Below, in pieces: positions 7,688 to 17,188 of a stretch of DNA of 39,661 nucleotides; the stretch's first letter is position 1; every line of letters begins with the position of its first letter. The stretch spans positions 1 through 39,661 of the forward strand of contig NZ_JAAXPG010000046.1 of NCBI RefSeq assembly GCF_012396365.1, given 5' to 3'. The translations under genes and the position numbers were made by a program. The DNA is from Nocardiopsis alborubida (GTDB taxonomy: Bacteria > Actinomycetota > Actinomycetes > Streptosporangiales > Streptosporangiaceae). The notes below the pieces were generated by a model, which had not been told where the DNA came from, did no database searches, and saw only the letters and a list, made by a program, of their open reading frames with translations.

Positions 7688-8308
7688 CTACCCGCGCGTG
7701 ACCGCCGCGACCGCCGCCTCCACCGCCGCGCGCTGGGCGTCCATCGGGGCGCCCGGGGGCTGGCGGACGGCGCTGAGCCAGATCCCGTCCACCAGGACCA
7801 GCAGGAGTTCCACCAGGGCGTCCGGGTCCTGCCCGGGGGCCAGCTCCCCCTGTTCGCCCGCCCAGCCGACGGCGGCGCGCAGAGCGGCGCGGGCCCGGAC
7901 GTCGAATCCGGCGAGGACCTGCGCGAACTCGGCGTCCACGGCCGCGCGGGCGTAGAACGCCGACCAGACGCGGGCCTCGGCGAGGCGGTCGTCGTCGGTC
8001 GGCAGCAGGTCGGTGAGCACGCGCCGCAGCCCCTCGGCGAAGGACAGCCGCCCCGGACCGATCCGCACCTGGGCCAGCCGCGCGGAGACCGCCTCGACGA
8101 CCTCGTGCATGGCGAAGAGGAGAAGCGCCTCCTTGGTCCCGAAGTCGCGCTGGACGGCTCCGGTGGAGAGGCCGGCCTCGGACGCCACGGTGCGGATGCT
8201 GACGCCCTCCAGGCCCTCGCGGGCGGCGATCCGGCGCAGGGCGGCGGCCACCTGTCGGCGGCGTCCGTCCTTGTCCACGTACCTGGGCACGGCCACATTC
8301 TGACACAT
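7688..8308 (-). CDS. TetR-family transcriptional repressor
   Basis: 206 residues. The N-terminal helix-turn-helix spans about residues 18-62 (VAAALRRIAAREGLEGVSIR, then VASEAGLSTGAVQRDFGTKEALL). An all-helical ligand-binding domain follows. The ATG at 8308 is used; GTG codons four and six residues later are possible starts. The gene is divergent from a membrane-anchored hydrolase gene, with 62 bases between them that hold two abutting palindromes. It therefore probably represses itself and the hydrolase and is released by a substrate or related small molecule. The ligand cannot be read from the sequence. Confidence 0.9.
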   Translation of the reverse strand: MCQNVAVPRYVDKDGRRRQVAAALRRIAAREGLEGVSIRTVASEAGLSTGAVQRDFGTKEALLLFAMHEVVEAVSARLAQVRIGPGRLSFAEGLRRVLTDLLPTDDDRLAEARVWSAFYARAAVDAEFAQVLAGFDVRARAALRAAVGWAGEQGELAPGQDPDALVELLLVLVDGIWLSAVRQPPGAPMDAQRAAVEAAVAAVTRG

Positions 8309-8318
8309 CCCCCGTTCT

Positions 8319-8346
8319 GATACGTTCGTATCGATACGGACGTATC
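8319..8346. promoter_or_regulatory. Two abutting TetR-type operators
   Basis: GATACGTTCGTATC (8319-8332) and GATACGGACGTATC (8333-8346) are both GATACG-NN-CGTATC palindromes placed end to end, and the junction CGTATCGATACG is itself palindromic. They occupy the middle of the 62-base gap between the divergent TetR and hydrolase genes, as expected for cooperative binding of two repressor dimers. Confidence 0.85.
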
Positions 8347-8370
8347 GAAAGAGTCCTCGAAGGGGAGACC

Positions 8371-9666
8371 ATGGAACGACGGAATCGCGCCGCCGCGGCC
8401 GCCCGCTGGCTGGCGACCGTCCTCGCGGGTACGACCGCGCTTCTCGGCGCGGGCGCGGCCGCGCTCGTCCTGCTGCCGCCGCTCTCCTGGAACGCGTGGC
8501 AGTACGGGCTGCTGGTACTGGAGTTCAGCCTGGTGTTCGCCGTCCTGGCCGTCTTCGGCCTGGCCCTGGCCCTGGCCGCGGCGGGAAGGCCCCGGCCGCG
8601 CACCCGGGAGGGCGCCGGGCGGAATGCGGGCGCGAGGAGCACGGGAGCGGTGTGGCGTCGGCGCCTCGCCGCGGCGGCCGCCGCGGCCAACGGCGCGGTG
8701 CTGGTCGCCGCGCTCGTCCCGCCCGCGTCGGTCTGGTCCGCCGCCCGCGCGGAGGGCGCCCGGCTCGACCTCGGCGAGTACGCCGCCGGGCTCGCCACCA
8801 GCGCCGACCGCGCACCCGAGACCCGCGTCTACCTGCGCACCGGAGAGTCAGCGGTCGGGGACGCCTCCGACCCGCAGGACCTGGAGCTGGACGTGTGGGA
8901 ACCCGCGGAACGGGAGGGGGAGGCCCCGCTGCCGATCGTGGTGAACGTCCACGGAGGCGCGGAGGACCTGCCGCAGAGCCTCCTCCCCCGCTGGGACGCG
9001 TGGCTGGCCGACAGCGGGCACGTGGTGTTCGACGTCGACTACCGCTACTTCCCCGACGGCGACTGGTCGGTACCGGTCTCCGACGTCAAGTGCGCGATCG
9101 GCTGGGCCCGCGAGCACGCCGCGGAGTACGGGGCCGACCCCGGCCGGGTCGCCGTCACCGGCCAGTCGGCGGGCGGCCTGCTCGCCCTCCTGGCCGGGTA
9201 CAGCTCGGACGAGGAGATCCCCCCGAGCTGCGACGTGCCCGACACCGGTGTGGACGCGGTCGCGGCCTGGTACTCGGTGGCGGACGGAACCGCCGGGGCG
9301 CCCGAGGTGCCCTGGCGGCAGCGGCACTCCCCGATGGGCGAGGACCTCCTGGAGGAGAGCGAGCGCCTGATGGGCGGCTCCCTGGAGGAGCTGCCCGAGG
9401 AGTACGCGATGAGTTCGCCCATCACGTACGTCTCGCCGGAGGTTCCGCCCACCCTGCTGATCATGCCCGGCCACGACCTGTTCCTGGGCCCGGAGGACAA
9501 CCGCCGCCTGGCCGCCCGGCTCGACGCGGCCGGGGTGCCGCACCGGCTCCTGGAGATCCCCTGGGCGGAGCACATGTTCGACCTCAACTGGGGAGGGTTC
9601 GCCAGTCAGGTCGCCCGGCACGGCCTGGACGGGTTCCTCGACGAGCACCTCGCCCCCTCGCCGTGA
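8371..9666 (+). CDS. Membrane-anchored HSL-type alpha/beta hydrolase
   Basis: 431 residues, ATG start after GGGGAGA. The N-terminus has about three membrane helices (roughly 12-34, 45-70 and 98-118), which tether the enzyme. The catalytic domain (about 150-431) has the oxyanion motif HGG at 194-196, nucleophile elbow GQSAGG (Ser266), Asp369 in MPGHDLF and His401 in WAEHMF, a complete Ser-Asp-His triad. This is the hormone-sensitive-lipase/esterase group, acting on esters of small alcohols or acyl chains. It is probably repressed by the divergent TetR. A strong terminator follows. Confidence 0.88.
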   Translation: MERRNRAAAAARWLATVLAGTTALLGAGAAALVLLPPLSWNAWQYGLLVLEFSLVFAVLAVFGLALALAAAGRPRPRTREGAGRNAGARSTGAVWRRRLAAAAAAANGAVLVAALVPPASVWSAARAEGARLDLGEYAAGLATSADRAPETRVYLRTGESAVGDASDPQDLELDVWEPAEREGEAPLPIVVNVHGGAEDLPQSLLPRWDAWLADSGHVVFDVDYRYFPDGDWSVPVSDVKCAIGWAREHAAEYGADPGRVAVTGQSAGGLLALLAGYSSDEEIPPSCDVPDTGVDAVAAWYSVADGTAGAPEVPWRQRHSPMGEDLLEESERLMGGSLEELPEEYAMSSPITYVSPEVPPTLLIMPGHDLFLGPEDNRRLAARLDAAGVPHRLLEIPWAEHMFDLNWGGFASQVARHGLDGFLDEHLAPSP

Positions 9667-9780
9667 GCGGACCCGCGCCCCTCCCCGCGAGCAGGCTGCT
9701 TCTCCCGCCGTGAACGTTCGCGGCCCGGGGCCCGGAGACGGCGGGGCGGGGTCGCGCGCCGGACCGCCGCTGAACGGCGC

Positions 9781-9822
9781 AGGGGCCGGGACGCCGACCG
9801 TGCGGTCGGCGTCCCGGCCCCT
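9781..9822. terminator. Bidirectional terminator, 19-bp perfect stem
   Basis: AGGGGCCGGGACGCCGACC (9781-9799) is perfectly complementary to 9804-9822, with the four-base loop GTGC. It lies between the convergent hydrolase and iron-sulfur oxidoreductase genes and can serve both. Confidence 0.9.
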
Positions 9823-9856
9823 CCCCGGAACCCGTGCCCTCGTAGGTGCCCTCGCG

Positions 9857-12070
9857 TCAGCCCTGGGCGTCGGCGGTCTCGGCCTCCTCCTTGGGGGCCT
9901 CGCCCCGGACCGAGCGCAGCAGCAGCTGGGAGACGTCCACGACCTCCAGCGTCTCCTTCGCCTCACCCTGCGACTTCTTCTCGTTGATCGCGTCGCCGAG
10001 CATGACCTGGCAGAACGGGCACGCGGTGGAGACGGTGTCGGGGTTGGTGGTCAGCGCCTCGTCCACCCGCTCGGTGTTGATGCGCTTGCCGATCCGCTCC
10101 TCCATCCACATGCGGGCGCCACCGGCGCCGCAGCAGAAGCCCCGCTCCTTGTGGCGGTGCATCTCCTGCGTCCTGACACCCGGCACCTGCGCCATGATGT
10201 CACGCGGCGGCGTGTACACCTTGTTGTGGCGGCCCAGGAAGCAGGGGTCGTGGTAGGTGATGTTCTCCTCCACGGAGTTGACCGGCGTGAGCCTGCCCTC
10301 CTCCACGAGCTTGGCCAGCAGCTGGCTGTGGTGCACGACCTCGTAGGTGCCGCCGAGCTGCGGGTACTCGTTGGCGAGGGTGTTGAAGCAGTGCGGGCAG
10401 CTGGCCACGATCTTGGTGACACCGGCCTCGTTCAGCGTCTCCACGTTCTGCTGGGCGAGCATCTGGAAGACGTACTCCATGCCCAGGCGGCGCGCGGGGT
10501 CACCGGTGCAGGCCTCCATGCCGCCCAGGACGGCGAACTTCACGCCCGCCATGTCGAGCAGCTCGGCGATGGCCTTGGTGGTCTTCTTGGCGCGGTCCTC
10601 CAGGGCGCCGGCGCAGCCGACCCAGAACAGGTACTCGGTGTCCTCGGGGAGCTTGTCGTCGACGACCTGGACCTCGACCGGGTTCTCCTCCCGGGAGGCC
10701 AGCTCCTCGATCCAGTCCATGCGCCGGTCCTCGGCCATGCCCCACGGGTTGGCCTTGTTCTCCAGGTTCTTGAGGAGCGTGTTGGCCTCGGACGGGAAGT
10801 TGGACTCGACCATCACCTGGTAGCGGCGCATGTCGAGGATGTGGTCGATGTGCTCGATGTCGACCGGGCACTGCTCGACGCAGGCGCCGCAGTTGGTGCA
10901 GGCCCACAGCTCGTCGGGGTGGATGACGCCGTTCTCCTCCTCGGTGCCGACCAGCGGCCGGTTGAGGAGGGCGAGGACGTCCACGCCCGCGTGGCTCTCG
11001 TCGGGCTTCTCGGCGAGGGTCTCCTCGGTGATGCCCTGGAGCAGGTACGGGGCCTTCTCGTAGGTGTGCTTCTGGAGGTCGAGGATGACCTTCTTGGGCG
11101 AGAGCGGCTTGCCGGTGTTCCAGGCCGGGCACTGGGACTGGCAGCGCCCGCACTCGGTGCAGGTGCTGAAGTCCAGGAGGCCCTTCCAGGTGAAGTCCTC
11201 CAGCTTGCCCGCGCCGAACGGGTCCTCGTCGGGGTCGGCCTCCTCGAAGTCGAGGGGCTTGGTGCCGGACTTGTCCATCATCTGCTTGGCCGCGCCCAGG
11301 GACGGGGACCCGTCGGCGTTGCGCTTGAAGTAGATGTTGACCGGCGCGAGGAAGCGGTGCCAGCCGATGCCCATGGTGAGCACACGGGCGATGACCATGA
11401 AGAACAGGTAGCTGATGATCAGCTTGAACGCGGCGACCAGGGCGATGGCGGGCTCGGCGATCGCGGGGTCGCCGGGCAGGATCGCGCCGAGGCCGGTGGA
11501 GATCGGCGTCGCCCAGGCCGGGAACGGGAAGTCGCCCATGGCCGACTTGAGGCCGCGGATCACGAAGATCGAGATCAGCAGGCCCCACAGGTAGGCCTCG
11601 ACGTAGTACGCGGTCCAGTGCCGGGAGTTGGTGAACCGGGACTGGCGGCCGAGGCGCCTGGGGCCGTTGAGCATGCGGTAGACGGTCAGGCCGACGATGC
11701 CGACGAGGCTGGCCGCGGCGATGAACTCGATGGCCAGACCGTAGAGGGCCCAGTCGTGGATGATCGGCAGCTTGAAGTGCGGGTCGAAGACCTCGCCCTG
11801 GGCCTCCACGACGGTGAAGACCAGCAGCGGGAACGAGACCATGACGAACCAGTGGGCGACGCCGATCCACGGCCGCTTGAGCATCCGCCCGTGCCCGAGG
11901 ATCTCGATGAGCGCCATGGTGAGCCGCTGTCCGAACGGCCCCTTGCGCTCCGGCTCCACCGAGCGGCCCACACCCACGGTTCGCACGATCTGGCGGATAC
12001 CCAGAGCGAACATGGTGAACGCGACCACGGCGAAGACCGAGGTGATGATGCCCAGTGTCAGGTACAGCAT
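9857..12070 (-). CDS. etfD: EtfD-like membrane iron-sulfur oxidoreductase (Rv0338c family)
   Basis: 737 residues. The ATG at 12070 is preferred because the membrane domain begins there (MLYLTLGIITSV) and GGGAGG precedes it; an in-frame GTG lies at 12112. An N-terminal five- to six-helix domain resembling nitrate-reductase gamma subunit carries conserved histidines. Two 4Fe-4S motifs follow (CTECGRCQSQCP and CTNCGACVEQCP), then two CCG domains (CPHCFNTLANEYP, HDPCFLGRHN, GFCCGAGGARMW) as in heterodisulfide reductase subunits. In Mycobacterium tuberculosis the homologue accepts electrons from electron-transfer flavoprotein and passes them to menaquinone, supporting fatty-acid beta-oxidation. 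The palindrome on its promoter fits that role. Confidence 0.88.
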   Translation of the reverse strand: MLYLTLGIITSVFAVVAFTMFALGIRQIVRTVGVGRSVEPERKGPFGQRLTMALIEILGHGRMLKRPWIGVAHWFVMVSFPLLVFTVVEAQGEVFDPHFKLPIIHDWALYGLAIEFIAAASLVGIVGLTVYRMLNGPRRLGRQSRFTNSRHWTAYYVEAYLWGLLISIFVIRGLKSAMGDFPFPAWATPISTGLGAILPGDPAIAEPAIALVAAFKLIISYLFFMVIARVLTMGIGWHRFLAPVNIYFKRNADGSPSLGAAKQMMDKSGTKPLDFEEADPDEDPFGAGKLEDFTWKGLLDFSTCTECGRCQSQCPAWNTGKPLSPKKVILDLQKHTYEKAPYLLQGITEETLAEKPDESHAGVDVLALLNRPLVGTEEENGVIHPDELWACTNCGACVEQCPVDIEHIDHILDMRRYQVMVESNFPSEANTLLKNLENKANPWGMAEDRRMDWIEELASREENPVEVQVVDDKLPEDTEYLFWVGCAGALEDRAKKTTKAIAELLDMAGVKFAVLGGMEACTGDPARRLGMEYVFQMLAQQNVETLNEAGVTKIVASCPHCFNTLANEYPQLGGTYEVVHHSQLLAKLVEEGRLTPVNSVEENITYHDPCFLGRHNKVYTPPRDIMAQVPGVRTQEMHRHKERGFCCGAGGARMWMEERIGKRINTERVDEALTTNPDTVSTACPFCQVMLGDAINEKKSQGEAKETLEVVDVSQLLLRSVRGEAPKEEAETADAQG

Positions 12071-12126
12071 CGTCCGTGGCCTCCCATCCTGCTTCGTCGT
12101 CCGGTGCGCCACACACCGGGGGTCGA

Positions 12127-12148
12127 ACTATATGTTACTAGCGAGTAA
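12127..12148 (-). promoter_or_regulatory. etfD promoter -10 with overlapping TetR-type operator
   Basis: On the minus strand TATAGT (12132-12127) is a good -10 box about 57 bases upstream of the ATG. Immediately upstream, TTACTAGCGAGTAA at 12135-12148 is a perfect TTACT-N4-AGTAA palindrome in the -10/-35 spacer. From memory, similar palindromes mark TetR-family regulons for fatty-acid catabolism in actinobacteria. Confidence 0.65.
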
Positions 12149-12787
12149 TGCCGCGGTCGCCACCGGATGCCCGACCCCTGGCGGAGGCGGAACCCCGTGG
12201 CCGTCGCCACAGGCCGCCGGGTCGCGGAACCCGGTCGGCGCGCGTGCGTCGGTGCCGTCCGGCGCTGGCGCTGATGCCGGTGTGACAGGACCGCGCGGGT
12301 GTGCCCGAACAGGACTCGGACGCACCGCACGTCCTATATGTAGCGGACGGCGGTCGCGGGACGACCCGACGGGGGTATCGGTGACTTCACCGTCTCTCCC
12401 CTATTACCAGGTTGCGGCATGGCCGGGAGTGGAACAACCACGGATGCGCGGCTGTGGACAACTGGTCGGGGGCCGCCGTCCCTGGAAACCGTCCTCGGGG
12501 ACCGTCTCTGGGAGCGGTCCTCGGCGGCCTTCCCCGGGAGCCGTCCTCGGCGGCCTTCCCCGGGAGCCTTCTCTGGGGTCGTCCGCGCAAGCGGTGCGGC
12601 GCCCGGGCAGGGCGAAGCGCGGGACGCCGTGGGACCCCCCGTCTTCCAGTCTCCCGGAGGGGCCCGGCCTCCGACAACGCCCGTCCCCTCCCTGTGGACG
12701 ACCCCGGAGCCGGGACCCCGGACGGCGCGACGCACGGGGCCGCCGGAGCCGGATCCGCCCGGGGGGCCGGATGGGGCCGGGCCGGGG
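12149..12787. other. Intergenic region upstream of etfD
   Basis: About 640 bases between the lyase stop and the etfD promoter. The open frames are arginine/proline-rich shadows with no domain or ribosome site. The only structure I see is the 26-bp tandem repeat at 12491-12568. Confidence 0.5.
12491..12568. repeat. Three 26-bp tandem units (two identical, one diverged)
   Basis: Units at 12517-12542 and 12543-12568 are identical and begin GTCCTCGGCGGCCTTCCCCG. The preceding unit at 12491-12516 has the same length and a related sequence (GTCCTCGGGGACCGTCTCTG). This suggests recent slippage expansion in non-coding DNA. Confidence 0.8.
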
Positions 12788-13840
12788 TCAGACGCAGCCG
12801 CCGAGCTCGCAGATGTCGGCGCGCGAGGTGGACACCTTCAGGTCGTCGTACCAGACGTAGCTGTCGTGGGCGGGGGCGAAGCCCTCGGTGGAGCCTCCGA
12901 AGAAGGACCAGAGATAGGCCTTGTCCACCAGGTCCTCGTCGGTCACCAGGCGCAGGCCGGTGACCATCGCGGCGGGCTCGCCGTTGTAGAAGACCTCGAT
13001 CTCCCCGTCGGGGCTGGCCTGTCCGTCGGTGACCGTGTTGACGCGGACCCGCTGGGCGATGTGCACCCACTCGCCCCGGGGGAGGTGGACGGCGGCCCCG
13101 TCGGCGACCAGGGGCTCGGAGTCGCCGAACTCGCCCTTCTTGTCCATGTGGTAGTAGTACAGCTCCGCCTTGCCGTCGCGGCGCCAGACCACGCGCGAGC
13201 TGTAGCCGTTCTCCCCGGTGCAGACGTCCCCGCCCGAGCACCCCGCGCCCCCGGCCAGCCCGAACCCCAGCTTTCCGCCGAACGAGGTGGTCCCCCAGCT
13301 GAAGTCCTCGTCCAGGCGCGCCCAGAAGGACAGGTAGTACTCACGCGCCGGGGTGAGCCGGAACGGCGCCAGCCCGCCGGAGTCCCGCGGGCCGATCTTC
13401 CCCTCGGGGTAGAGCACGCGCAGCGACTGCCCGCCCCCGTGTGCGGGCACCGAGTCGTCGATGACGGCGCGCTCCTCCAGGCCCCTGGCGCTGGGGGCGT
13501 ACCAGCCGTCCTTCTCCCATTCCGCGAGGGTGTAGGCGCTGCCCGCGGCCGGGCGCTCGAAGGTGTTGTGCCGGTACGTGGACGAGAAGGCGCCCTCGGC
13601 GTCCCCGGCGGACGCGGGGTCGTCCCCGGCGGACGCGGGGTCGGCGACCTCCCCCGCCGGTGCGACGGCCTCCCCCGCCGGCACCGCGACGTCCCCGGCG
13701 GGCGGTGGCGCCTCACCGACGGGCGCGGTGGTGTCCCCGATCGGCCGGGGGACGTCCTCGGCGGACGCGGGGGCGGTGCCCAGCGCGGGCAGCAGCACCG
13801 TGGCGGCGAGTGCGGAGGCGAGCAGGGCCTTGGGCGTCAC
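12788..13840 (-). CDS. Secreted polysaccharide-lyase-like protein (PL14/PL20-like jelly-roll)
   Basis: 350 residues from the GTG at 13840, chosen because a signal peptide starts there (VTPKALLASALAATVLLPAL, cleavage near ASAE) with GGAGA upstream. A linker of repeated PAGE/PASAG units (about 32-75) leads to a beta-rich domain of about 270 residues. Motifs such as YYLSFWARLDEDFSWG, GGKLGFGLAGG, CSGG, SSRVVWRRDGKAELYYYH and FFGGSTEGF recall alginate and glucuronan lyases, which cut uronic-acid polymers by beta-elimination outside the cell. Cys residues in the catalytic region and near the C-terminus may form disulfides. Substrate and activity are inferred; a carbohydrate-binding role is possible. 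Confidence 0.78.
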   Translation of the reverse strand: MTPKALLASALAATVLLPALGTAPASAEDVPRPIGDTTAPVGEAPPPAGDVAVPAGEAVAPAGEVADPASAGDDPASAGDAEGAFSSTYRHNTFERPAAGSAYTLAEWEKDGWYAPSARGLEERAVIDDSVPAHGGGQSLRVLYPEGKIGPRDSGGLAPFRLTPAREYYLSFWARLDEDFSWGTTSFGGKLGFGLAGGAGCSGGDVCTGENGYSSRVVWRRDGKAELYYYHMDKKGEFGDSEPLVADGAAVHLPRGEWVHIAQRVRVNTVTDGQASPDGEIEVFYNGEPAAMVTGLRLVTDEDLVDKAYLWSFFGGSTEGFAPAHDSYVWYDDLKVSTSRADICELGGCV

Positions 13841-14317
13841 GGGCGTCTCCGTTTCGGGACTTCGGCGGACGCGGCGGGGAACCGCCGCGCCGGTCGCCGC
13901 CCCGCGGTACCAGCGCGTCGGCGGCAGGGCCATCGTCGGCCGCCGACCGCGGGCGCCCGGTGCTGCGACACGGGCGTTTCCCTCCGTTTGACCGGAAGGC
14001 GCCCCTCCGGTGACCGCCCGCGCGCCGGCACCCGCGGCACTCCCCGGACCCCCGCGGCACTCCCCCGGACCCCGAGCCGCCGCGCGCGGCGCCCCTCGGA
14101 CCCCCGCGCCGTACTCCCCCGGCCTCGCGCGGGACGGGGTCCCGCGGCCCCGTGCACCCGCATCCCCGGAGCCACCCCAGGGGAACCCCGAGCCCCCCTG
14201 ATCTTGCGGGTCAAGGTTCTCCCCGACTTGTCCCGGGGTTCGCCCATATCCCCGATCAGAGTGCCCAGGTCGGGAACATCCCGGTCCGGCCGACCGTTGT
14301 CAGGGCGTAGGAAGCAA
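13841..14317. other. Intergenic region between the lyase and dnaK
   Basis: About 480 bases between divergent genes. I see no gene in it. It should hold the lyase promoter on the minus strand, which I could not identify. The dnaK control elements follow at 14318-14371. Confidence 0.5.
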
Positions 14318-14338
14318 CTTGAGTCGGGTCAACTCAAC
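14318..14338. promoter_or_regulatory. HAIR element (HspR operator)
   Basis: CTTGAGT (14318-14324), seven bases, then ACTCAAC (14332-14338) matches the HspR inverted repeat CTTGAGT-N7-ACTCAAG in all but the last base. It sits 4 bases upstream of the dnaK -35 box. A further ACTCAA half-site occurs near 14385. Confidence 0.92.
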
Positions 14339-14342
14339 TGAC

Positions 14343-14371
14343 TTGACAGCCCCCAGCCGACGAAGCAAAAT
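14343..14371 (+). promoter_or_regulatory. dnaK operon promoter
   Basis: TTGACA at 14343-14348 is a consensus -35; CAAAAT at 14366-14371 is an acceptable -10 after 17 bases. Transcription would begin near 14378, about 30 bases before the dnaK start. HspR bound to the adjacent HAIR would block it. Confidence 0.7.
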
Positions 14372-14409
14372 TACGTCTGAACGACTCAACTTTGACGGAG
14401 GAAGCAACC

Positions 14410-16260
<1,851 letters not shown>

Positions 16261-16287
16261 TCCCAGGTCGAGCCGAGGAAGGAGGGC

Positions 16288-17049
16288 GTGTCTCAGATGG
16301 CACCGTCGGAGAACACGAACGGCACCGGCGACGGTGAGGAGCGCCAGGGGCCGGTGATCCGGGACAACCGCCGGATCGATCCGGAGACCGGGCAGGTCAG
16401 GAACCCCGAGGCCGAGGGCGACGCGACCGAGGAGATCCCCGAGGTCGCCGAGGAGGATGTCGTCGAGGCCGATCTGGAGGACGTCGAGGTCCCCGACACC
16501 CCCGAGTCGGTGGTGTCGGACGCGATCAACGCGGACGAGCGGGTCGTCGAGCTCACCAACGACATCAAGCGGGTGCAGGCGGAGTACGCCAACTACCGCA
16601 AGCGCGTGGACCGCGACCGCGTGGCCGTCCGCGAGATCGCCACAGCCCAGGTTCTCGGCGAACTGCTGCCGATCCTGGACGACATCGGCCGGGCCCGTGA
16701 GCACGACGAGCTCAACGGCGGGTTCAAGGCGGTGGGCGAGTCCCTGGAGGCCGTGGTCACCAAGCTGGGCCTGGAGCGGTACGCGGAGAAGGACGACGAG
16801 TTCGATCCCAACCTCCACGAGGCGCTCACCCTGATGCCGGTCCCGGGCATCTCGGTCCAGACCGTGATCGAGGTGTTCCAGCCCGGGTACCGCATCGGTG
16901 AGAGGATCCTGCGCCCGGCCCGCGTGGTCGTCGGGGATCCCGTCGAGGGCGGCGAGGAGGCCGCGTCCGGTTCCGCCGCCGCGGACGAGGGTCCCGGCGG
17001 GGAGTCCCCGGCCGCGGACGGCGCCGACGGCGGGGAAGACGACAGGTAA
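16288..17049 (+). CDS. grpE: Nucleotide exchange factor GrpE
   Basis: 253 residues. The GTG at 16288 follows GAGGAAGG; an ATG three codons later (16297) is also possible. An acidic disordered N-terminus (to about 85) is followed by the long helical dimerisation segment (VVELTNDIKRVQAEYANYRK) and the beta-domain (FDPNLHEALTLMPVPG, GYRIGERILRPARVVV) that opens the DnaK nucleotide cleft. The acidic, Gly/Ala-rich tail is typical of actinobacterial GrpE. It starts 27 bases after dnaK. Confidence 0.98.
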   Translation: MSQMAPSENTNGTGDGEERQGPVIRDNRRIDPETGQVRNPEAEGDATEEIPEVAEEDVVEADLEDVEVPDTPESVVSDAINADERVVELTNDIKRVQAEYANYRKRVDRDRVAVREIATAQVLGELLPILDDIGRAREHDELNGGFKAVGESLEAVVTKLGLERYAEKDDEFDPNLHEALTLMPVPGISVQTVIEVFQPGYRIGERILRPARVVVGDPVEGGEEAASGSAAADEGPGGESPAADGADGGEDDR

Positions 17050-17067
17050 CGGGTCCGCCCGTTGATC

Positions 17068-17108
17068 CTCCGGCCGCGGCCCCGCGTGAGCGGCGGCCGC
17101 GGCCGGAG
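17068..17108 (+). terminator. Intercistronic hairpin between grpE and dnaJ
   Basis: CTCCGGCCGCGGCC at 17068-17081 pairs perfectly with 17095-17108; the loop can form four more pairs (CCGC-GTGA-GCGG). This very stable structure 18 bases after the grpE stop may attenuate or process the operon transcript and lower dnaJ-hspR expression. Confidence 0.6.
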
Positions 17109-17188
17109 CCGGACCCCGGCCCGACGCGGTGCGGGGTCACATGGAAGCATCGGACGCAACCGGCACCAGCGGGGGAAGGCACCAGTCG

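Noticed and set aside
7609..7701. 30-codon plus-strand open frame after GAGGAAC, 83 bases past the iron box
   Set aside because: It encodes an arginine/glycine-rich string without a recognisable motif, and its 3' end overlaps the 3' end of the TetR gene on the other strand. A bare ribosome-site resemblance is too weak.
12071..12112. Upstream GTG start for the EtfD-like protein
   Set aside because: The 14 extra residues lie before the first membrane helix, are unlike the family start, and the ATG at 12070 has GGGAGG.
13600..13690. Repeated GTCCCCGGCGGACGCGGGG units as a CRISPR-like or regulatory array
   Set aside because: They encode the PASAG/PAGE linker of the lyase-like protein and are in frame, so they are coding low-complexity repeats.
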